This document shows positions 36,331-45,825 of a stretch of DNA of 64,000 nt, piece by piece. This stretch comes from Hyphomicrobiales bacterium (GTDB lineage: Bacteria > Pseudomonadota > Alphaproteobacteria > Rhizobiales > Xanthobacteraceae): the NCBI GenBank assembly GCA_013911975.1, contig JACESF010000014.1:1-64000 (forward strand). The letters run 5' to 3'. The position numbers and the translations under genes are program-made. Below the pieces are notes generated by a model that had not been told where the DNA came from, did no database searches, and worked only from the letters and a program-made list of their open reading frames with translations. Numbering within the stretch: the stretch's first letter is position 1; each line of letters begins with the position of its first letter.

Positions 36331-37104
36331 TCAGGTCCCCGACGTCTCGAACACCTGCGCGAGGCGGGTCATGAAGGGCTCGTCGGTCTGGTCCACCCGC
36401 AGCGGCGTCACGGAGATGCGGCCCTCGTCCAGCGCCCGCAGGTCCGAGCCGGGGGCGGTGGAATGCACGCGCCGCTCGAAGGCGATCCAGAAATAGGGAT
36501 TGTTGCGCCCGTCGCGCCGCTCGTCGATGCGCATCAGCTTCTGGTCACGCTTGCCCTGGGCGGTCACGGCGATGCCGGCCACCTCGCCCGGGGGGCGATC
36601 GGGGAAGTTCACGTTCATCACGATGCCGGCCGGAATGCCTTCCGCCAGAAGGGTGCGCACGATGGCGGGGCCATGGGCCTCGGCGGTCTCGTAGCTGGGA
36701 TTATCGCGCGTCGCGGGGCCGAAGGCCTGGGAGAGGGCGATGGAGGGGATGCCGAGGATGGTGCCCTCGATGGCGCCCGCCACCGTGCCCGAATAGCTCA
36801 CGTCCTCGGCGATGTTCTGGCCGCGGTTCACGCCCGAGAGGATGAGGTCCGGCGGCTGGTCCGCAAGCAGGTGGCGCACCGCCATGATGACGCAGTCCGT
36901 GGGCGTGCCCTTCACCGCGAACCGGCGCTCCGCCACCGCGCGCAGCCGCAACGGATCGCTGAGCGAGAGCGAATGGGCGACGCCCGACTGGTCGAACTCG
37001 GGCGCCACCACCCACACGTCATCCGACAGCGCCTGCGCGATGCGCATGCAGGCATCGAGGCCGGGGGCGTGGATGCCGTCGTCATTCGTCACCAGGATCC
37101 GCAT
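36331..37104 (-). CDS. surE: 5'-nucleotidase SurE
   Basis: SurE is a divalent-metal-dependent survival phosphatase that dephosphorylates nucleoside monophosphates. The 257-aa product has the metal-binding NDD (7-9) near the N-terminus, [12 protein letters not shown] and LSGVNRGQN, all canonical. It lies downstream of serS, as in many Hyphomicrobiales; the usual neighbour pcm is not present here, and ndk comes next instead. Confidence 0.95.
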   Translation of the reverse strand: MRILVTNDDGIHAPGLDACMRIAQALSDDVWVVAPEFDQSGVAHSLSLSDPLRLRAVAERRFAVKGTPTDCVIMAVRHLLADQPPDLILSGVNRGQNIAEDVSYSGTVAGAIEGTILGIPSIALSQAFGPATRDNPSYETAEAHGPAIVRTLLAEGIPAGIVMNVNFPDRPPGEVAGIAVTAQGKRDQKLMRIDERRDGRNNPYFWIAFERRVHSTAPGSDLRALDEGRISVTPLRVDQTDEPFMTRLAQVFETSGT

Positions 37105-37142
37105 GTCGTCCTATCCTTCACATCTTGGCCGTCGCGACCTGC

Positions 37143-37273
37143 CCCCTCTCCCCTCGCGGGAGAGGGGTGGGGTGAGGGGGGCATTCGCATGGGCTTGGGA
37201 TGCTGCGCCGGACGGCGCCGAACCCCTCACCCGCCTCGCTTTGCTCGGCACCCTCTCCCGCACGGGGAGAGGG
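37143..37273. repeat. Dispersed intergenic repeat of the CCCTCTCCC type
   Basis: The element has two outer hairpins, CCCTCTCCCCTCGCGGGAG at the left and CCTCTCCCGCACGGGGAG at the right, and inner inverted segments GGGTGAGGGG and CCCCTCACCC. This architecture is common in intergenic regions of high-GC proteobacteria. It lies between serS and surE, both on the minus strand. Confidence 0.8.
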
Positions 37274-37283
37274 ACGTTTCGCC

Positions 37284-38630
37284 TCAGCTTGCCTTCTCGA
37301 TGAGGGTCAGGCCGCCCATATAGGGCTTCAGCACCTCGGGCACCGCAACGGCGCCGTTCTCCTGCTGGTAGGTCTCCAGCACCGCCACCAGCGCGCGGCC
37401 CACCGCCACGCCGGAACCGTTGAGCGTATGGAGGAAGCGCGGGCCCTTGCCGTCCTTGGGGCGGAAGCGGGCATTCATGCGCCGCGCCTGGAAATCTCCG
37501 CACACCGAGCAGGAGGAGATCTCGCGGAAGGCGTTCTGCCCCGGCAGCCAGACCTCGATATCGTAGGTCTTCTGGGAGGCGAAGCCCATGTCGCCGGTGC
37601 ACAGCGTGACGACGCGATAGTGCAGGTCCAGCTTCTTCAGCACCGCCTCGGCGCAGGCGAGCATGCGCTCATGCTCCTCCAGCGCCTGTTCCGGCGTGGT
37701 GATGGAAACCAGTTCCACCTTGGTGAACTGGTGCTGGCGGATCATGCCACGCGTGTCGCGCCCGGCCGATCCCGCCTCGGCGCGGAAGCAGGGCGTGCAG
37801 GCGGTGAGGCGGAGCGGCAGTTCGTCCTCGGAGAGGATGGATTCGCGGACCAGGTTGGTGAGCGGGACTTCGGCGGTGGGGATGAGCCAGAGGCCCTCGT
37901 TTGAGAGCACCGCCGTCTCCGCGCCGTCCGCCTCAGGCACCCAGCGGGTGGCGAAGAACTGGTCGTCGCGGAATTTTGGAAGCTGCGCCGTGCCGAACAT
38001 CACCTCGTCACGCACCAGCAAAGGCGGGCTGACTTCCGTGTAGCCGTGCTCGCTTGTGTGGGTGTCGATGAAGAACTGGCCGAGCGCGCGCTCCAGCCGC
38101 GCCATCGGCCCCTTGTTCACCACGAAGCGGGCGCCGGAGAGCTTGGCGGCGGTCTCGAAATCCATGAGGCCGAGGGCCTCGCCGATCTCGAAATGCTGCT
38201 TCGGCGCGAAGGCATAGGCGCGCTTCTCGCCCACCACCTTCAGCTCCACATTGTCGTGCTCGTCCTTGCCTTCCGGCACCGCGTCCAAAGGGGCGTTGGG
38301 GATGGCGGCGAGGCGCGCGGACAGCTCGGCCTCCACGGCCTTCACCTCGGCCTCCAGGGCGGGAACGTCGGTCTTCAGCTTCGCCACTTCCGCCATGAGG
38401 GCGGCGGCCTTCGCCTCGTCTTTGGCGGCCTTGGCGGCGCCGATCTCCTTGGATGCGGAATTGCGGCGGGCGAGCAGGGTTTCCAGGGTGGTGAGGTTCG
38501 CGCGGCGCTGCTCGTCCAGGGCGAGCAGCGAATCGCGCAGCGCCACCGCGTCGGCCTCCGGCACCTGCCGGCGCGTCAGCGCGCGGACGAGGCCCTCGGG
38601 TTCGTCGCGGATCCATTTGATATCGTGCAT
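37284..38630 (-). CDS. serS: Seryl-tRNA synthetase
   Basis: SerRS charges tRNA-Ser. The 448-aa class II enzyme has the N-terminal long coiled-coil arm that recognises the tRNA extra arm (about 30-105) and the motif 2 region ([20 protein letters not shown]), followed by motif 3 near [15 protein letters not shown]. The ATG at 38630 gives the usual [12 protein letters not shown] start; the open frame upstream runs into a dispersed repeat and is not real. Confidence 0.96.
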   Translation of the reverse strand: MHDIKWIRDEPEGLVRALTRRQVPEADAVALRDSLLALDEQRRANLTTLETLLARRNSASKEIGAAKAAKDEAKAAALMAEVAKLKTDVPALEAEVKAVEAELSARLAAIPNAPLDAVPEGKDEHDNVELKVVGEKRAYAFAPKQHFEIGEALGLMDFETAAKLSGARFVVNKGPMARLERALGQFFIDTHTSEHGYTEVSPPLLVRDEVMFGTAQLPKFRDDQFFATRWVPEADGAETAVLSNEGLWLIPTAEVPLTNLVRESILSEDELPLRLTACTPCFRAEAGSAGRDTRGMIRQHQFTKVELVSITTPEQALEEHERMLACAEAVLKKLDLHYRVVTLCTGDMGFASQKTYDIEVWLPGQNAFREISSCSVCGDFQARRMNARFRPKDGKGPRFLHTLNGSGVAVGRALVAVLETYQQENGAVAVPEVLKPYMGGLTLIEKAS

Positions 38631-38669
38631 CTCGAACCTGCTGCAGCAGGACGCTGGCCCCGGGAGGCC

Positions 38670-38760
38670 GTCATGCCCGGGCCTGTCCCGGGCATCCACG
38701 GCCATCCATGGGCGCGCCCGGACCAAGCCCGCGGGCGGCCGGGACAAGCCCGGCCATGAC
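38670..38760. repeat. Dispersed palindromic repeat, full form
   Basis: The left arm (from GTCATGCCCGGGCCTGTCC at 38670) and the right arm (GGCCGGGACAAGCCCGGCC to 38756, then ATGAC) are inverted copies, and each arm can itself fold. This is the long repeat type that recurs at 63619-63700 and, shortened, at 33981-34005. Confidence 0.85.
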
Positions 38761-38819
38761 GGGCGCGAGGAGGGAACCCCGTCCGAAGAAAGACGTGGCG
38801 CGCGCTCGGAAAGGGAGCC

Positions 38820-39620
38820 TCAGGCCTCGGAGGATTCCGCCTCTCGGGCCTTCTCCTCCGCCGCCCGGCGCTTCTCGACGATGCGCACCAGATAGACGGA
38901 AATCTCGTAGAGAAGCAGGGTCGGGAGCGCAAGGGCGAGCTGCGAGATCACGTCCGGCGGGGTCAGCACCGCCGCCACCACGAACACCGCCACGATGGCG
39001 TAGCGCCGCGCCTTCACCAATTGGTCGGCGGTGAGCACGCCGATGCGCGCCAGGAGGGTGAGGATGACCGGAAGCTGGAAGGTGAGGCCGAACGCCAGGA
39101 TCAGCGTGGTGATCAGCGAGAGATATTCCGACACCCGGGGCAGCAGGGAGATTTCCGCCCGTCCGTCGCCGCCCGCCTGCTGCATGTTGAGGAAGTAGGT
39201 CATGGCCAGCGGCATGGCGGCGAAATAGACGAAGGCCGCGCCCGCCAGGAAGCAGAAGGGCGTCGCCACCAGATAGGGCAGGAAGGCCTGCTTCTCGTGC
39301 TTGTAGAGGCCCGGCGCCACGAACATGTAGATCTGCGTGGCCACCACCGGGAAGGAGATGAAGGCCGCGCCGAACATGCCGAGCTTGATCTGGGTGAACA
39401 AAAATTCCTGGGGCGCCGTGTAGATGAGCTTCACGCCGGACGAGAAGCCCGAGGCGAACTCATAGGGCCACAGCAGGATGTTGTAGATCTGCTTGGCGAA
39501 CAGGAAGCAGAGGAAGAACGCCAGGAGGAACGCGACCACCGACTTGATGAGCCGGGAGCGCAGTTCGATCAGATGTTCGATGAGGGGCGCCTTGGAGGCG
39601 TCGATTTCGTCCTCGCTCAT
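38820..39620 (-). CDS. tatC: Twin-arginine translocase subunit TatC
   Basis: TatC is the six-helix receptor for twin-arginine signal peptides. The 266-aa product starts with the conserved cytoplasmic [15 protein letters not shown] and contains the [14 protein letters not shown] and [22 protein letters not shown] loops. Its ATG overlaps the tatB stop (ATGA). At least one exported protein in the window, the MBL-fold hydrolase at 45.8 kb, has a clear Tat signal. Confidence 0.96.
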   Translation of the reverse strand: MSEDEIDASKAPLIEHLIELRSRLIKSVVAFLLAFFLCFLFAKQIYNILLWPYEFASGFSSGVKLIYTAPQEFLFTQIKLGMFGAAFISFPVVATQIYMFVAPGLYKHEKQAFLPYLVATPFCFLAGAAFVYFAAMPLAMTYFLNMQQAGGDGRAEISLLPRVSEYLSLITTLILAFGLTFQLPVILTLLARIGVLTADQLVKARRYAIVAVFVVAAVLTPPDVISQLALALPTLLLYEISVYLVRIVEKRRAAEEKAREAESSEA

Positions 39621-40213
39621 GCGGGCGAACCACTTTCCGGCGTCGTCTTGGTCTCGGCGTTCTGCGCGGGCGCGGGCTGCGGGTCAAGCACCAGCTGGGC
39701 GGCGGGCTCGGGCAACGGCACCAGCGGCTCCGGCAGGGGCGCGGCCGCGACGGGGATGGTGGGCGCGGCGACGGCGGGCGCGATGCCGGAGAGTTCCGCC
39801 GCGATGGCGGCGGCGGCGGCCGAAGCGGCGGCAGCGGACGCGGGCGGAATGGCGGGGGCCTCGGGCGCGGCGGTAACCGCCGGGGAGGCGGTTGGCGAGG
39901 TCACGCTCTCCACGGTGGAGCGGATTTCCTCGCGGATGGAGCGCAGCGGGTCCAGCACGTCCATGCCGGGGAAATTCTTCTTCACGCTGTCGGCGGCGCC
40001 GCCGGCCACGTCGCCGATCTCCTTGCGGATTTCGGACAGCTCGGCTTCCCTAAGGGCATCCTGGAACTGGCCCTGGAACTCGCCGGCCATGCGGCGCAGC
40101 TTCGTGATCGTCCTGCCCATGGTGCGCAAGACGCCGGGCAGCTCTTTGGGACCGATGACGATCAGCGCCACGACGCCGATCAGCATCAGCTCGGACCAGC
40201 CGATGTCGAACAT
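39617..40213 (-). CDS. tatB: Twin-arginine translocase subunit TatB
   Basis: TatB is the single-span partner of TatC in substrate binding. The 198-aa product has the N-terminal helix [20 protein letters not shown], the GPKELP hinge, an amphipathic helix and a coiled region, then a long Ala/Pro-rich tail (about 110-198) that is probably disordered. It lies between tatA and tatC. Confidence 0.94.
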   Translation of the reverse strand: MFDIGWSELMLIGVVALIVIGPKELPGVLRTMGRTITKLRRMAGEFQGQFQDALREAELSEIRKEIGDVAGGAADSVKKNFPGMDVLDPLRSIREEIRSTVESVTSPTASPAVTAAPEAPAIPPASAAAASAAAAAIAAELSGIAPAVAAPTIPVAAAPLPEPLVPLPEPAAQLVLDPQPAPAQNAETKTTPESGSPA

Positions 40214-40356
40214 GACCGCCTGTTTCCTGCGGCAGGGCTGCCGCCTTCGCGCGGGCCTTGGGGAGGCCCGCTTTCATCCCATGGGCCGGAGCGCGCCTGC
40301 GGCCGGGGGCCGGGCCAACGGCCGCCCCCTTCCGGTCGCGCTCCCGGTTGCGTGTA

Positions 40357-40587
40357 TCAGACCGGCTTCTTCTCGGCCTCGGGGGCCGGGGAGACCTGGT
40401 GCGGAAGCGGGCGCGGCGCCTCGGGGGCGGTGGATGCCGGAGGGGTCTCGTCCTCGGCCATGCCCTTCTTGAAGGACTTGATGCCCTTGGCCACGTCGCC
40501 CATCAGGTCGGAGATCTTGCCGCGACCGAACAGCAGGAGCACCACGGCCAGCACTACGATCCAGTGCCAGATGCTCATCGAACCCAT
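40357..40587 (-). CDS. tatA: Twin-arginine translocase subunit TatA
   Basis: TatA forms the Tat pore. The 76-aa product has one membrane helix ([17 protein letters not shown]), the [20 protein letters not shown] hinge/amphipathic helix and a Pro/Glu-rich tail. ATG 40587 has GGAGG 7 bp upstream; the ATG at 40578 would give MSIWHW. The 143-bp gap to tatB shows no clear terminator. Confidence 0.94.
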   Translation of the reverse strand: MGSMSIWHWIVVLAVVLLLFGRGKISDLMGDVAKGIKSFKKGMAEDETPPASTAPEAPRPLPHQVSPAPEAEKKPV

Positions 40588-40659
40588 CACTCGCCCTCCG
40601 TGGGATTTCTTTGCGGGCCGCGCGCGCTGGTGCGGCGGGCCCTTCTTCGTCCGGCGACA

Positions 40660-41742
40660 CTAGGACCCGGACAAGGCGAAAACAAGGACTTCCGCACCGT
40701 CAACCCGGAGCACCACGTCCTGGCCCGCCGCGAGGCCCGAACGGGCCTTCAGCCGGGCCGTCAGCAGCCGGTCGAGCCCGTCCACGGCCACCCGCACGAG
40801 GTCCACTTCCCCGAGGCAGCGCTGCTCCACCACCCGCCCGGGAATGCCGTCGCCGGAGGACGCGAACAGGAGGCCCTGGGGGCGCACGGCGCACACGGCC
40901 GGCCCGTCGGGCACATGCGGGGCGGGGAAGGTGCCCAGCGCCGAGCGCGCCTCGCCGCCCGCTACCGTCGCCGGGATCTCATTGAGCTCGCAGAAGAAAC
41001 GGGCGACGTCCAGGTCCACCGGCGCGCGATAGAGCTGCTCCGGCGGCCCCGCCTGCGCGATGCGCCCGTCCCGCAGCAGCACGATGCGGTCGGCGAGCCG
41101 CATGGCTTCCTCCGGGTCGTGCGTGACCATGATGGCGGTGGCCCGCACGTCGCGCAGCACGTCCAGCGTGTCCTCGCGCACCTGGTCGCGCAGGCGCCGG
41201 TCGAGGCCGGAAAACGGCTCGTCGAGCAGCAGGATGCCGGGGCGCGGCGCGAGCGCCCGCGCCAGGGCCACGCGCTGCTGCTGGCCGCCGGACAACTCAT
41301 GGGGATAAGCCCCCGCATGGGTGTCGAGCCCCACGCGGGAGAGAGCGCGCAGCGCCTCCATCTCGGCGGCCGGGCGGGGCAGGCGGGCGAGGCCGAACTT
41401 CACATTGTCGAGAACCGTGAGGTGCGGGAACAGCGCATAGTCCTGGAAGACGAGGCCGATGCCGCGCCGTTCCGGCGGCACGAAGGCGCGTGGGCCGGCC
41501 ACTTCCTGGCCGTCGATGGCGATCCGGCCGGAATCCGGCGCCTCGATGCCCGCCGCGAGGCGCAACAGCGAGGTCTTCCCGCAGCCCGAGGGGCCCAGCA
41601 GGCAGATGACCTCGCCGGGCTCCACTTCCAGGCTCACGCCGCGCACCGCCTCCACGTCCCCATAGCTGAGGCGGACGGCGTCGAGGACGAGGCCCTGGGC
41701 GAAGGCGGGCGGCGAGCGGTGGCGCATGGCGGCGGGTGTCAC
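40660..41742 (-). CDS. Orphan ABC transporter ATPase (FbpC/PotA-like)
   Basis: The 360-aa ATPase has Walker A GPSGCGKTS (50-58), the Q-loop VFQDYALFPHLTVLDN, the ABC signature LSGGQQQR, Walker B ILLLDEPFSGLD and a C-terminal TOBE-like domain (about 260-360). This resembles ferric-iron or polyamine importers. It starts at GTG 41742 inside the scpB stop (GTGA), with AGGAGG upstream. No permease or binding protein is adjacent, so its partners must be encoded elsewhere. It separates scpB from tatA, which are neighbours in many relatives. Confidence 0.88.
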   Translation of the reverse strand: MTPAAMRHRSPPAFAQGLVLDAVRLSYGDVEAVRGVSLEVEPGEVICLLGPSGCGKTSLLRLAAGIEAPDSGRIAIDGQEVAGPRAFVPPERRGIGLVFQDYALFPHLTVLDNVKFGLARLPRPAAEMEALRALSRVGLDTHAGAYPHELSGGQQQRVALARALAPRPGILLLDEPFSGLDRRLRDQVREDTLDVLRDVRATAIMVTHDPEEAMRLADRIVLLRDGRIAQAGPPEQLYRAPVDLDVARFFCELNEIPATVAGGEARSALGTFPAPHVPDGPAVCAVRPQGLLFASSGDGIPGRVVEQRCLGEVDLVRVAVDGLDRLLTARLKARSGLAAGQDVVLRVDGAEVLVFALSGS

Positions 41743-42461
41743 GTCTCCTCCTCGTCCCGCTCCGCCTCGGGCTCGGGCGTGAGGATCAGGTCCAGCAATT
41801 CCGGCTCCAGCGGCTCCTCGTCCTCCCGCAGGCGATCATCGTCTGAGGGCAGCGGGATGGCGAAGCCCGAGGGCACGCGCGGGTCGATGAGCCCGGCGCC
41901 CTTCATCTCCTCGATGCCCGGCAGATCGTGGATGGCGTCGATGCCGAAATGCACGAGGAAGGCGGGCGTGGTGCCGTAGGTGACGGGCCGCCCCGGCGCC
42001 CGGCGGCGCCCGCGCAGCCGGATCCAGCCGGTTTCCAGCAGCACGTCCAGCGTGCCCTTGGAGGTGGAGACGCCGCGGATGTCCTCGATCTCGGCCCGCG
42101 TCACCGGCTGGTGATAGGCGACGATGGCCAGTACCTCGGTGGCGGCGCGGGAGAGCTTGCGCACCTCCGGCGCCGCTTCCCCGGCCACTTCCGCGAGGTC
42201 CGGCGCGGTGCGCAGCATCCAGCCGCCCGCCGCGCGCACCACGTTCACGCCCCGGCGGGCATAGTCGGCGGCCAGCGTCTCCATCAGGGCGGCGATGTCG
42301 GTGTCCTTGGGCACATGGCGGGCGATGGTGGCGGCATCCACCGGCAGGGGCGCCGCAAACAGCAGCGCCTCCACCACCCGCAGGTCGCGCACCAGGGCGG
42401 CTTCGCGCTCGTCCAGCGGGCGGGCGTCGAACAGGTCGATGCGGGGCGCGGCTCTCGTCAC
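41739..42461 (-). CDS. scpB: Segregation and condensation protein ScpB
   Basis: ScpB is the winged-helix (kite) subunit of the SMC-ScpAB condensin. The 240-aa product contains tandem winged-helix domains (about 20-185; KLSRAATEVLAIVAYHQPVTRAEIEDIRG) and an acidic C-terminal tail. It starts at GTG 42461, which overlaps the scpA stop (GTGA), and its own stop overlaps the ABC ATPase start. Confidence 0.94.
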   Translation of the reverse strand: MTRAAPRIDLFDARPLDEREAALVRDLRVVEALLFAAPLPVDAATIARHVPKDTDIAALMETLAADYARRGVNVVRAAGGWMLRTAPDLAEVAGEAAPEVRKLSRAATEVLAIVAYHQPVTRAEIEDIRGVSTSKGTLDVLLETGWIRLRGRRRAPGRPVTYGTTPAFLVHFGIDAIHDLPGIEEMKGAGLIDPRVPSGFAIPLPSDDDRLREDEEPLEPELLDLILTPEPEAERDEEET

Positions 42462-43264
42462 AGCAGCGTCTCCTGGGTGTCGCGGGGCCGCAGCCAGAGG
42501 GGGGCGAAGGGGCCGTCCTGGCGGATGTCCAGCACGCCCTCGCGCACCATTTCCAGGGTGGCGGAGAAGCTGGAGGCGAGCGCGGTGGCGCGCTGGGCCG
42601 GCTCCGCCAGATAGTCGATGAGGAACTGGTCGAGCCGCATCCAGTCGCCCGCCGAGGCGCCCACCAGCCGCTCCAGGCGCGCCCGCGCCTCGGCGAGGGA
42701 CCAGACGGCACGGGTCTTCAGCGTCACATAGGAGAGGGCGTTGCGCTGGCGCTGGGTGGCATAGGAGGACAGCAGGTCGTAGAGGCTGGCGTCATGCACC
42801 ACCCGGCCGGGCGGCGGCTCGGTGCCGGGCACGGGGGCGCGGGCGAACACGTCCAGGCCGAGGCGCGGGCGCGCCATCAGGAGTTCCGCGGCCTTGCGGA
42901 TGCGCTCCAGGTGGCGCAGGCGCCGGGCGAAGGCGTCCGCCATCTCCTCGGCGCTGGGGCCGTCCTCCTTCGGGGCGGGCGGCAGCAGCAGGCGGGACTT
43001 CAGGTAGGCGAGCCAGGCGGCCATCACCAGATAGTCGGCCGCCAGTTCCAGCCGCACCTTCCGCGCCGCCTCGATGAAGGCGAGATACTGGTCGGCCAGC
43101 GCCAGGATGGAGAGGCGCGTCAGGTCGATCTTCTGGGTGCGGGCGAGGGCCAGGAGCAGGTCGAGGGGGCCCTCGAACCCGTCAATGTCCACCACGAAGG
43201 CGCCGTCCCCCGCCTCGGCCGGGATGTCCTCGGCGAAATCGGGGGCTTCGGGCGTCTCGCTCAT
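42458..43264 (-). CDS. scpA: Segregation and condensation protein ScpA
   Basis: ScpA is the kleisin that bridges the SMC heads. The 268-aa product has the N-terminal FEGPLDLLLALARTQKIDL motif (about 30-48) and a C-terminal winged-helix domain that ends near GPFAPLWLRP. It follows nagZ by 1 bp and overlaps scpB, so nagZ-scpA-scpB-ABC are translationally linked. Confidence 0.94.
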   Translation of the reverse strand: MSETPEAPDFAEDIPAEAGDGAFVVDIDGFEGPLDLLLALARTQKIDLTRLSILALADQYLAFIEAARKVRLELAADYLVMAAWLAYLKSRLLLPPAPKEDGPSAEEMADAFARRLRHLERIRKAAELLMARPRLGLDVFARAPVPGTEPPPGRVVHDASLYDLLSSYATQRQRNALSYVTLKTRAVWSLAEARARLERLVGASAGDWMRLDQFLIDYLAEPAQRATALASSFSATLEMVREGVLDIRQDGPFAPLWLRPRDTQETLL

Positions 43265-43265
43265 G

Positions 43266-44279
43266 TCAGGCCGGTGCGCCGAGAAGGGAGGCCAGGGTCC
43301 GCTCGCCCGCGGCCCGGTCGAACGGGGCCGGCGCGCGGCGCGCGGCGAGCGCCCGGTCCGCCCGCGCGGCGGCCTCGCCGGAGAGGCGCGGGGCTTCCGC
43401 CGCCACGGCCGTCATCTCGTCCATGTGCCCGTTGCAGTGAAGCAGCATGTCGCAGCCCGCCGCCAGCGAGGCGACGGCGCGCGTCGCCACAGTGCCGGAC
43501 AGCGCCCCCATGGAGAGGTCGTCGCTCATGACGAGGCCGGAGAAGCCGATGAAGCCGCGCACGATCTCGTCCATCACCCGGCGCGAGGTGGTGCAGGGGG
43601 CGTGCGGGTCGATGTCCGCGTAGACCACATGGGCGGTCATGGCGAGGGGCAGGTCCGCGAGCGGGCGGAAGGCAGCGAAGTCGGTCTCTTCCAGCAGCGC
43701 GCGGGGGGCGCTGACCTCGGGAAGGCGCTCGTGGCTGTCCACCGGCGCGCGGCCATGGCCGGGAATGTGCTTCACCACCGGCAGCACCCCGCCGTCCAGC
43801 AGCCCCTCGGCGGCCGCGCGGGCAAGGGCGGAGACCTGCGCCGGCGTCTCGCCATAAGCGCGGTTGCCGATGATGCCGTGGCCTTCCGGCAGGCGCAGGT
43901 CCGCCACCGGCAGGCAGTCCACGTCGATGCCGAGCGCATAGAGGTCATCGGCGATGAGCCGGGAATTCACGCGCACCGCCTCAAGGCCCGCCGCGTTGTC
44001 GCGCACATAGAGGCCGCCGAAGGCTTCGCCCGGCGGGTAGTCCGGCCAGTGGGGCGGGCGCAGGCGCTGCACGCGCCCGCCTTCCTGGTCAATCAGGACC
44101 GGGGCGCGCCAGCCGAGCGCGTCGCGCGCCGCGTCCACCAGCGCGCGCACCTGCGCGGGGCTTTCCACGTTGCGGGCGAACAGGATCAGGCCCCAGGGCG
44201 CGGCTTCCTTCAGGAGGGCGCGTTCCGATTCCAGGAGCGTCGGGCCGGCGAGGCCGGTGATGAAAGCGCGCGAGGTCAT
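43266..44279 (-). CDS. nagZ: Beta-N-acetylhexosaminidase NagZ
   Basis: NagZ removes GlcNAc from anhydromuropeptides during cell-wall recycling in the cytoplasm. The 337-aa GH3 enzyme has LIDQEGGRVQRL, the flexible catalytic loop KHIPGHGRAPVDSHERLP with its His-Asp pair, and the nucleophile region VMSDDLSMGAL. No signal peptide is present. It leads the nagZ-scpA-scpB operon, a standard arrangement in this order. Confidence 0.95.
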   Translation of the reverse strand: MTSRAFITGLAGPTLLESERALLKEAAPWGLILFARNVESPAQVRALVDAARDALGWRAPVLIDQEGGRVQRLRPPHWPDYPPGEAFGGLYVRDNAAGLEAVRVNSRLIADDLYALGIDVDCLPVADLRLPEGHGIIGNRAYGETPAQVSALARAAAEGLLDGGVLPVVKHIPGHGRAPVDSHERLPEVSAPRALLEETDFAAFRPLADLPLAMTAHVVYADIDPHAPCTTSRRVMDEIVRGFIGFSGLVMSDDLSMGALSGTVATRAVASLAAGCDMLLHCNGHMDEMTAVAAEAPRLSGEAAARADRALAARRAPAPFDRAAGERTLASLLGAPA

Positions 44280-44440
44280 GTGTCCGGCCTATCGGCGGCC
44301 CCGCGCGGCGTCAAGGCGGGGGCGGGCGCCGGGCGGGATTGTCCCGCAAATCCGCGATTCGGCCAATCTCTGCCGCTGGCGCCGGGACACGGCGCGCCCC
44401 ACAAGGGAAGCATCAGGCGCGGTGTCGGATGGGGACGGGA

Positions 44441-45790
44441 ATGGTCAGGCTCAAGCGGAATCTCGGGCTGTTCGAGGCGATCGGCCTCTCCTTGTCCGTG
44501 ATCGCGCCCACCATGGCCATGGCGCTGAACGTGACCCTGGCCGTGGGCGCGGCGGGCGTCGCCGCGCCGCTGGGCTTCGCGGTGGGCACCGTCATGGTGG
44601 TGGTGGTGGGCCTGTCCTTCATCTTCTTCTCCCGTCGCGTGTCGCGCACCGGGTCCGCCTACGCCTATATCGGCGACACGTTCGGCCCCAAGGCGGGCTT
44701 CCTGGCGGGCTGGTGCATGCTGCTGCTCTATACCGGCGCTGGCTCCGGCAGCGCCGCGCTGGTGGGCGACTTCCTGCGCGCCGCGCTGGAGGACCACGGC
44801 ATCCGGATCGGCGGCTATTGGCTCGCCTTCTCCGTGGCCGCCCTGCTGCTGGCTGTGGTGTTCGCCTATCGGGAAATGTCCGTCGCCGCCCGCCTGATGC
44901 TGGTGCTCGAACTGTCCTCCGTGGCGGTCATCATCTATCTGGGCGTGCTCATCCTCATGGCGGTGAACGCGCAGGGCGGGCTCAGCGCCGCTCCGTTCCG
45001 CCCCGATCCCGCCACCGGCTGGTGGGGCGTGGGCTATGCGGTGGTGTTCGCGGTCCTGTCCTTCGCGGGCTTCGAGGCCGCGACCACCCTGGCGGAGGAA
45101 ACCGGCCAGCCGGGCCGTGCCATCCCCCTCGCGCTGGTCTGCACGGTGGGCCTCGCCGGCCTGTTCTTCGTGTTCGCCTCCTATATCCAGGTGGTGGGGT
45201 TCGGCCTCGACAACATGAAGGCGCTGGCGGCGGACGAGGCGCCCCTGAACACCCTGGCGCTGAAATACGGCACGCTGCGCATGGCGACGGTGCTGGACAT
45301 CGCCGCCGCCGTCTCCGCCGTCTCGGCGGTGCTGGGCACGCTGTCTGCGGGCGCGCGCATGCTCTATGCGCTGAGCCGGGCGGGGCTGTCCGAGCGGGCG
45401 GCGCAGGTGCATCCGGTGCATGGCACGCCGTCGGTGGCGGTGCTCATCATCGGCGTGCTGATGCTGGCGGGGCTGCTCGCCTGGGCGCCCTTCATCGGGC
45501 CGGCGACCTATTACGACAATGTGGGCACCATCGGCGTGCTGGCCCTGATCCTGGCCTATCTGGGCGTGACGGCGGCGGCGGCGCTCCACGGCGTGCGCGG
45601 GGCGGGGCGGGTCTGGCTCGTCATCGGCGGGCTCGGCACCCTCGCCATGGCCTGGCCGCTCTACAATTCGGTCTATCCGGTACCCGCCTTCCCGGACAAT
45701 CTCTGGCCCTATGTGGTGGTGGCGTGGGTCGCCCTGGGGGCAGGCCTGCTGGCGGCCAAGCCCGGCCTCGGCCGGGAGCACCTCGATTGA
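44441..45790 (+). CDS. APC-superfamily amino acid permease
   Basis: The 449-aa protein has about 12 membrane helices and the APC signatures near the N-terminus (LGLFEAIGLSLSVIAPTMAMALN, about 8-30) and FAGFEAATTLAEETGQPGRAIP in the middle. It would import amino acids or amines with protons or by exchange; substrate is unknown. Starts at 44429 and 44441 are both possible; the latter follows a purine-rich GGGGACGGGA. It is transcribed alone, divergent from nagZ. Confidence 0.85.
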   Translation: MVRLKRNLGLFEAIGLSLSVIAPTMAMALNVTLAVGAAGVAAPLGFAVGTVMVVVVGLSFIFFSRRVSRTGSAYAYIGDTFGPKAGFLAGWCMLLLYTGAGSGSAALVGDFLRAALEDHGIRIGGYWLAFSVAALLLAVVFAYREMSVAARLMLVLELSSVAVIIYLGVLILMAVNAQGGLSAAPFRPDPATGWWGVGYAVVFAVLSFAGFEAATTLAEETGQPGRAIPLALVCTVGLAGLFFVFASYIQVVGFGLDNMKALAADEAPLNTLALKYGTLRMATVLDIAAAVSAVSAVLGTLSAGARMLYALSRAGLSERAAQVHPVHGTPSVAVLIIGVLMLAGLLAWAPFIGPATYYDNVGTIGVLALILAYLGVTAAAALHGVRGAGRVWLVIGGLGTLAMAWPLYNSVYPVPAFPDNLWPYVVVAWVALGAGLLAAKPGLGREHLD

Positions 45791-45793
45791 CGG

Positions 45794-45821
45794 GACGCCC
45801 TCCCCTGGCGGGGAGGGCGTC
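45794..45821. terminator. Bidirectional hairpin between convergent genes
   Basis: GACGCCCTCCCC and GGGGAGGGCGTC form a perfect 12-bp stem with loop TGGC, 3 bp after the permease stop and 4 bp before the stop of the convergent hydrolase gene. No T-tract follows. Confidence 0.7.
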
Positions 45822-45825
45822 GGGT

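Noticed and set aside
38631..38747. Extended N-terminus of SerRS
   Set aside because: This part is translated dispersed repeat; the normal SerRS start is at 38630.
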